A stretch of DNA of 16,788 nt, from positions 1-16,788 of the forward strand of contig JBBDQV010000196.1 of NCBI GenBank assembly GCA_040905845.1, given 5' to 3'. The DNA comes from VGDP01 sp040905845. GTDB taxonomy: Bacteria > Pseudomonadota > Alphaproteobacteria > SP197. Below the pieces are notes generated by a model that did no database searches, was not told the origin of the DNA, and worked only from the letters and a program-made list of their open reading frames with translations. Position 1 is the stretch's first letter. Each line of letters starts with the position of its first letter. Positions 14,634 through 16,788 of this stretch are shown here, one piece after another. A program made the position numbers and the translations under genes.

Positions 14634-15703
14634 TCCCATCGGAAACCGGATTTCTGGCGGGCGACGCGGCGCGCTTCGTCATGGATTTCGTGTTCCTGTG
14701 CGGCGTCACCCTGCTCTTGTGCCTGAGCGCGCCGACCATCGCCTCGGTGCTCGGCGTGGTCGATCACCCGGACGGCCGGCGCAAGAAGCACGCCGCGCCG
14801 ACCCCCTTGGTCGGCGGGCTCGCCATCGTCGCCCCGTTCGTCGTCTACTGCGTCGCCTTGGCGCTCGACGATGCCGGCAACCGGCTCTATCCGGCGCTGG
14901 CGATCACCTCGGCCGCCTTCTTCGCCCTCGGGCTGGCCGACGACCAGCACGACGTGAAGCCCAAGTACCGCCTGGCGGCGGCGACCGGCATCGCTCTGGT
15001 CGTGCTCAACATCTCGCCCGACGAGTTCATCGTCGACCGCCTGCTGTTCACCTTCGCCGACGACCCGGTCGGGCTCTACCCGTTCTCGCTGCTTTTCACG
15101 GCGCTGTGCCTGATCGGGTTGGTCAACGCCATGAACATGGCCGACGGCATCAACGGGCTCGCGCTCGGGATGTGCCTGATCTGGACGATTCTGCTGGTGG
15201 TCTACGGGCCGGCGGAGCTGTCGCCTCTGCTGGTCGCGTTCGCCGCCGCGTTGGCGATCACCCTCGTGTTCAATCTGGCCGGGCGCCTGTTCCTCGGCGA
15301 TTCCGGCACCTACGCCATCTCGATGGTCGTCGCGATGCTGGCGATCTACAGCTACGGGCGCTCGCCGACGACGCTGAACGCCGACATCGTCGCCTTGTGG
15401 TTCCTGGTGCCGGTGTTCGACTGCCTGCGGCTGATGGCTTGGCGGCTCGCCTCGGGGCGCTCGCCGTTCAGCGCCGACAAGCACCATCTGCACCATTTTC
15501 TCGGCCGCTGGATGGGGCCGGGCTGGGTGTTGGTCGCCTACCTCGCGCTGATCGGCGTGCCCTGCGCGCTCGCCTTGATCTGGCCGGCGTGGACGCTAGT
15601 TTGGGGTCTGCTCGTCGCGCTCGTCTACGCGGCGATCCTCGCTCGCGCGACGCGCCCCGTGCTGCGCCGCTGGCTGCGCTCGCCCCAGCGCCGACTGCTC
15701 TAG
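14630..15703 (+). CDS. Polyprenyl-phosphate sugar-1-phosphate transferase (WecA/WbpL/MraY superfamily)
   Basis: A 357-residue multispanning inner-membrane enzyme predicted to start the repeat unit by moving a HexNAc-1-phosphate from a UDP-sugar to undecaprenyl phosphate. The family motifs are present in order: Asp104-Asp105 (LGLADDQHD), NAMNMADGINGLA with Asn166, Asn169 and Asp172, FLGDSGTYAIS, and the His-rich cytoplasmic loop DKHHLHHFL (H285, H286, H288, H289). About ten hydrophobic segments surround them. The length fits WecA/WbpL. I chose ATG 14630; GTG 14588 is in frame but adds only an uncharacteristic stretch. The ATG overlaps the stop of the mini-ORF, and the WbpB-like gene follows four bases after the stop, so the three are probably cotranslated. 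Substrate (GlcNAc, QuiNAc or FucNAc) cannot be read from the sequence. Confidence 0.9.
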   Translation: MIPSETGFLAGDAARFVMDFVFLCGVTLLLCLSAPTIASVLGVVDHPDGRRKKHAAPTPLVGGLAIVAPFVVYCVALALDDAGNRLYPALAITSAAFFALGLADDQHDVKPKYRLAAATGIALVVLNISPDEFIVDRLLFTFADDPVGLYPFSLLFTALCLIGLVNAMNMADGINGLALGMCLIWTILLVVYGPAELSPLLVAFAAALAITLVFNLAGRLFLGDSGTYAISMVVAMLAIYSYGRSPTTLNADIVALWFLVPVFDCLRLMAWRLASGRSPFSADKHHLHHFLGRWMGPGWVLVAYLALIGVPCALALIWPAWTLVWGLLVALVYAAILARATRPVLRRWLRSPQRRLL

Positions 15704-15707
15704 GCGC

Positions 15708-16745
15708 GTGACACCCGGGGTCGCGGTGGTCGGGGTCGGGCCCTGGGGCGCGAACCACGCCCGCGTGTTCGGCTCGCTCGGGGCGCTCGCCGCCGTGACC
15801 GACATCGATCGCGCGCGCGCCGAGGCGATCGCCGGGCGGCACGCGGTACCCGCGCTGGCCTTCGAGGCGGTCCTCGGCGATCCGACGATCGGCGCGGTGG
15901 TGATCGCGGCCCCGGCGGCGACCCACGAGGTCCTCGCGCGCGCGGCGCTCGGCGCCGGCAAGGACGTGCTGGTCGAGAAGCCGCTCGCGCTCGATCTCGA
16001 CGAGGCCGCGGGCCTGGTCGAGTGCGCGCGGGCCGGGGCGCGCATCCTCATGGTCGGGCACGTGCTGCGCTATCACCCCGCGGTCGAGGCGCTGCATGCC
16101 CTGGTGGCGGCCGAACGCCTCGGCCGGCTCCGCTACATGCACGCGACGCGCCTCAACCTCGGCCGCATCCGGCGCGAGGAGAACATCCTGTGGAGCTTCG
16201 CGCCCCATGACATCTCGATGATCCTGGCGCTCGCCGGCGCTATGCCCGTCCGGGTCCGGGCGATCGGCAGCCGGCACCTGGACGACGCGGTCGCCGACGT
16301 GACCAGCACGGCGCTCGAGTTCGCCGACGGGCTGGTGGCCTACGGCTTCGTCTCGTGGCTGCACCCGTTCAAGGAGCAGCGTCTGACCGTGGTCGGCGAC
16401 GCGGCCATGGCGGTGTTCGACGACGGGCGGCCGTGGCCCGAGAAGCTCATTGTCGTGCCGTGCCGGGTGCGGTTCGACGTTGACACGCCCGTGCCGGAAG
16501 CCAGCGCGGCCGAGCCGGTGCCGCTGGTGCCGCGCGAGCCGCTCAAGGCGGAGGCACGCCATTTCCTGGCCCGCGTCGCCGATCGCGCCGCGCCGCTCAC
16601 CGACGGCGCCGAAGGCCTGCGCGTGCTCGCGGTATTGGAGGCCGCCGAACGCTCGATGCGCCGCGCGCTGCCGTGCGCGCCCCGCGTCGCGGTCTCGGCG
16701 GCAGCCGCCCGTGCGGCGAGCGCGAAGATCGAGGTTTCTTCGTGA
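15708..16745 (+). CDS. Gfo/Idh/MocA oxidoreductase, WbpB/WlbA-like UDP-GlcNAcA 3-dehydrogenase
   Basis: A 345-residue NAD-dependent dehydrogenase predicted to oxidise C3 of UDP-N-acetylglucosaminuronic acid, the first committed step towards UDP-2,3-diacetamido uronic acids. VVGVGPWGANHARV (Gly9, Gly11, Gly14) is the NAD site. VEKPLAL carries the conserved Lys91, GHVLRYHPAVEAL follows, and RLNLGRIRREENILWSFAPHDISMIL, with His167, is strongly like the WbpB/WlbA branch. The start is GTG 15708, with AGG four bases upstream. Partner enzymes of the pathway (UDP-GlcNAc 6-dehydrogenase WbpA, aminotransferase WbpE, acetyltransferase WbpD) are not in this window and may lie downstream. A different Gfo/Idh substrate cannot be excluded. 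The last 30 residues are an Ala-rich tail. Confidence 0.85.
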   Translation: MTPGVAVVGVGPWGANHARVFGSLGALAAVTDIDRARAEAIAGRHAVPALAFEAVLGDPTIGAVVIAAPAATHEVLARAALGAGKDVLVEKPLALDLDEAAGLVECARAGARILMVGHVLRYHPAVEALHALVAAERLGRLRYMHATRLNLGRIRREENILWSFAPHDISMILALAGAMPVRVRAIGSRHLDDAVADVTSTALEFADGLVAYGFVSWLHPFKEQRLTVVGDAAMAVFDDGRPWPEKLIVVPCRVRFDVDTPVPEASAAEPVPLVPREPLKAEARHFLARVADRAAPLTDGAEGLRVLAVLEAAERSMRRALPCAPRVAVSAAAARAASAKIEVSS

Positions 16746-16750
16746 GGCGC

Positions 16751-16788
16751 CGCCCACCCTCACCCTGCCCTCTCCCGCCAATGGCGGG
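16751..16788. repeat. Truncated GC-rich intergenic repeat at the window edge
   Basis: After the WbpB-like stop come CACCCTCACCCTGCCCTCTC and a hairpin start (CCCGCC at 16774-16779, loop AAT, GGCGGG at 16783-16788). The style matches the outer arm plus first hairpin of the element at 3920-4018. The window ends inside it. Confidence 0.6.

Noticed and set aside
1..16788. tRNA, rRNA, transposase or riboswitch genes
   Set aside because: No matching sequence was recognised on either strand; the gaps between genes are short or filled by the repeats described.

Overview
The window is very GC-rich, gene-dense bacterial DNA. Third codon positions are nearly always G or C, GTG starts are common, and GC-rich dispersed palindromes sit between genes. 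This looks like a high-GC proteobacterium, most likely alphaproteobacterial; that assignment is inference from style, not from a marker gene. A run of ten N's at 6204-6213 shows the sequence is a draft scaffold.

Layout. (1) 1-310 is a non-coding leader with a hairpin and an AT-richer patch. It precedes a large RTX (hemolysin-type calcium-binding repeat) protein gene at 311-2731. (2) Converging on it, with an 11-bp tail-to-tail overlap, is a minus-strand gene (2721-3716) for an exported protein that looks like a TIM-barrel glycosidase of unknown family. (3) 3717-4095 is non-coding and holds a nested GC-rich inverted repeat. (4) 4096-8621 is a tightly packed plus-strand operon: a GT-B glycosyltransferase, a nucleotide-sugar 4,6-dehydratase of the CapD/WbpM/PseB family (cut by the N gap), a UDP-sulfoquinovose synthase (SQD1/SqdB family) and a GalE-like epimerase. 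(5) A single minus-strand GT4 glycosyltransferase lies at 8602-9750. (6) 9843-13156 (plus) encodes a Wzz-like polysaccharide co-polymerase, a polytopic Wzy-like polymerase candidate and a YdcF/ElyC-type DUF218 membrane protein. (7) After a palindromic repeat (13157-13324) come a WbuB/WcaI-like glycosyltransferase, a 27-codon mini-ORF, a WecA/WbpL-like polyprenyl-phosphate sugar-1-phosphate transferase and a WbpB/WlbA-like dehydrogenase (15708-16745). A truncated GC-rich repeat ends the window.

Taken together, 4096-16745 is a surface or extracellular polysaccharide locus of Wzx/Wzy type. The WecA-like enzyme would load the first sugar phosphate onto undecaprenyl phosphate. Three glycosyltransferases would extend the unit, and the Wzy- and Wzz-like proteins would polymerise it and set chain length. 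The nucleotide-sugar enzymes predict unusual residues: a 6-deoxy-4-keto-HexNAc derivative, a 3-oxidised UDP-GlcNAcA derivative (usually a route to 2,3-diamino uronic acids) and sulfoquinovose, a sulfonated sugar. No flippase (Wzx), export porin (Wza) or type I secretion genes are visible here; the cluster probably continues past the end. The neighbouring RTX protein and exported glycosidase-like protein could belong to the same extracellular matrix, but that is inference from proximity only.

The most noteworthy points are the UDP-sulfoquinovose synthase embedded in a polysaccharide operon, the mosaic codon usage inside the RTX gene, the mini-ORF coupled by ATGA at both ends, and the palindromic element bounded by 13-bp direct repeats.
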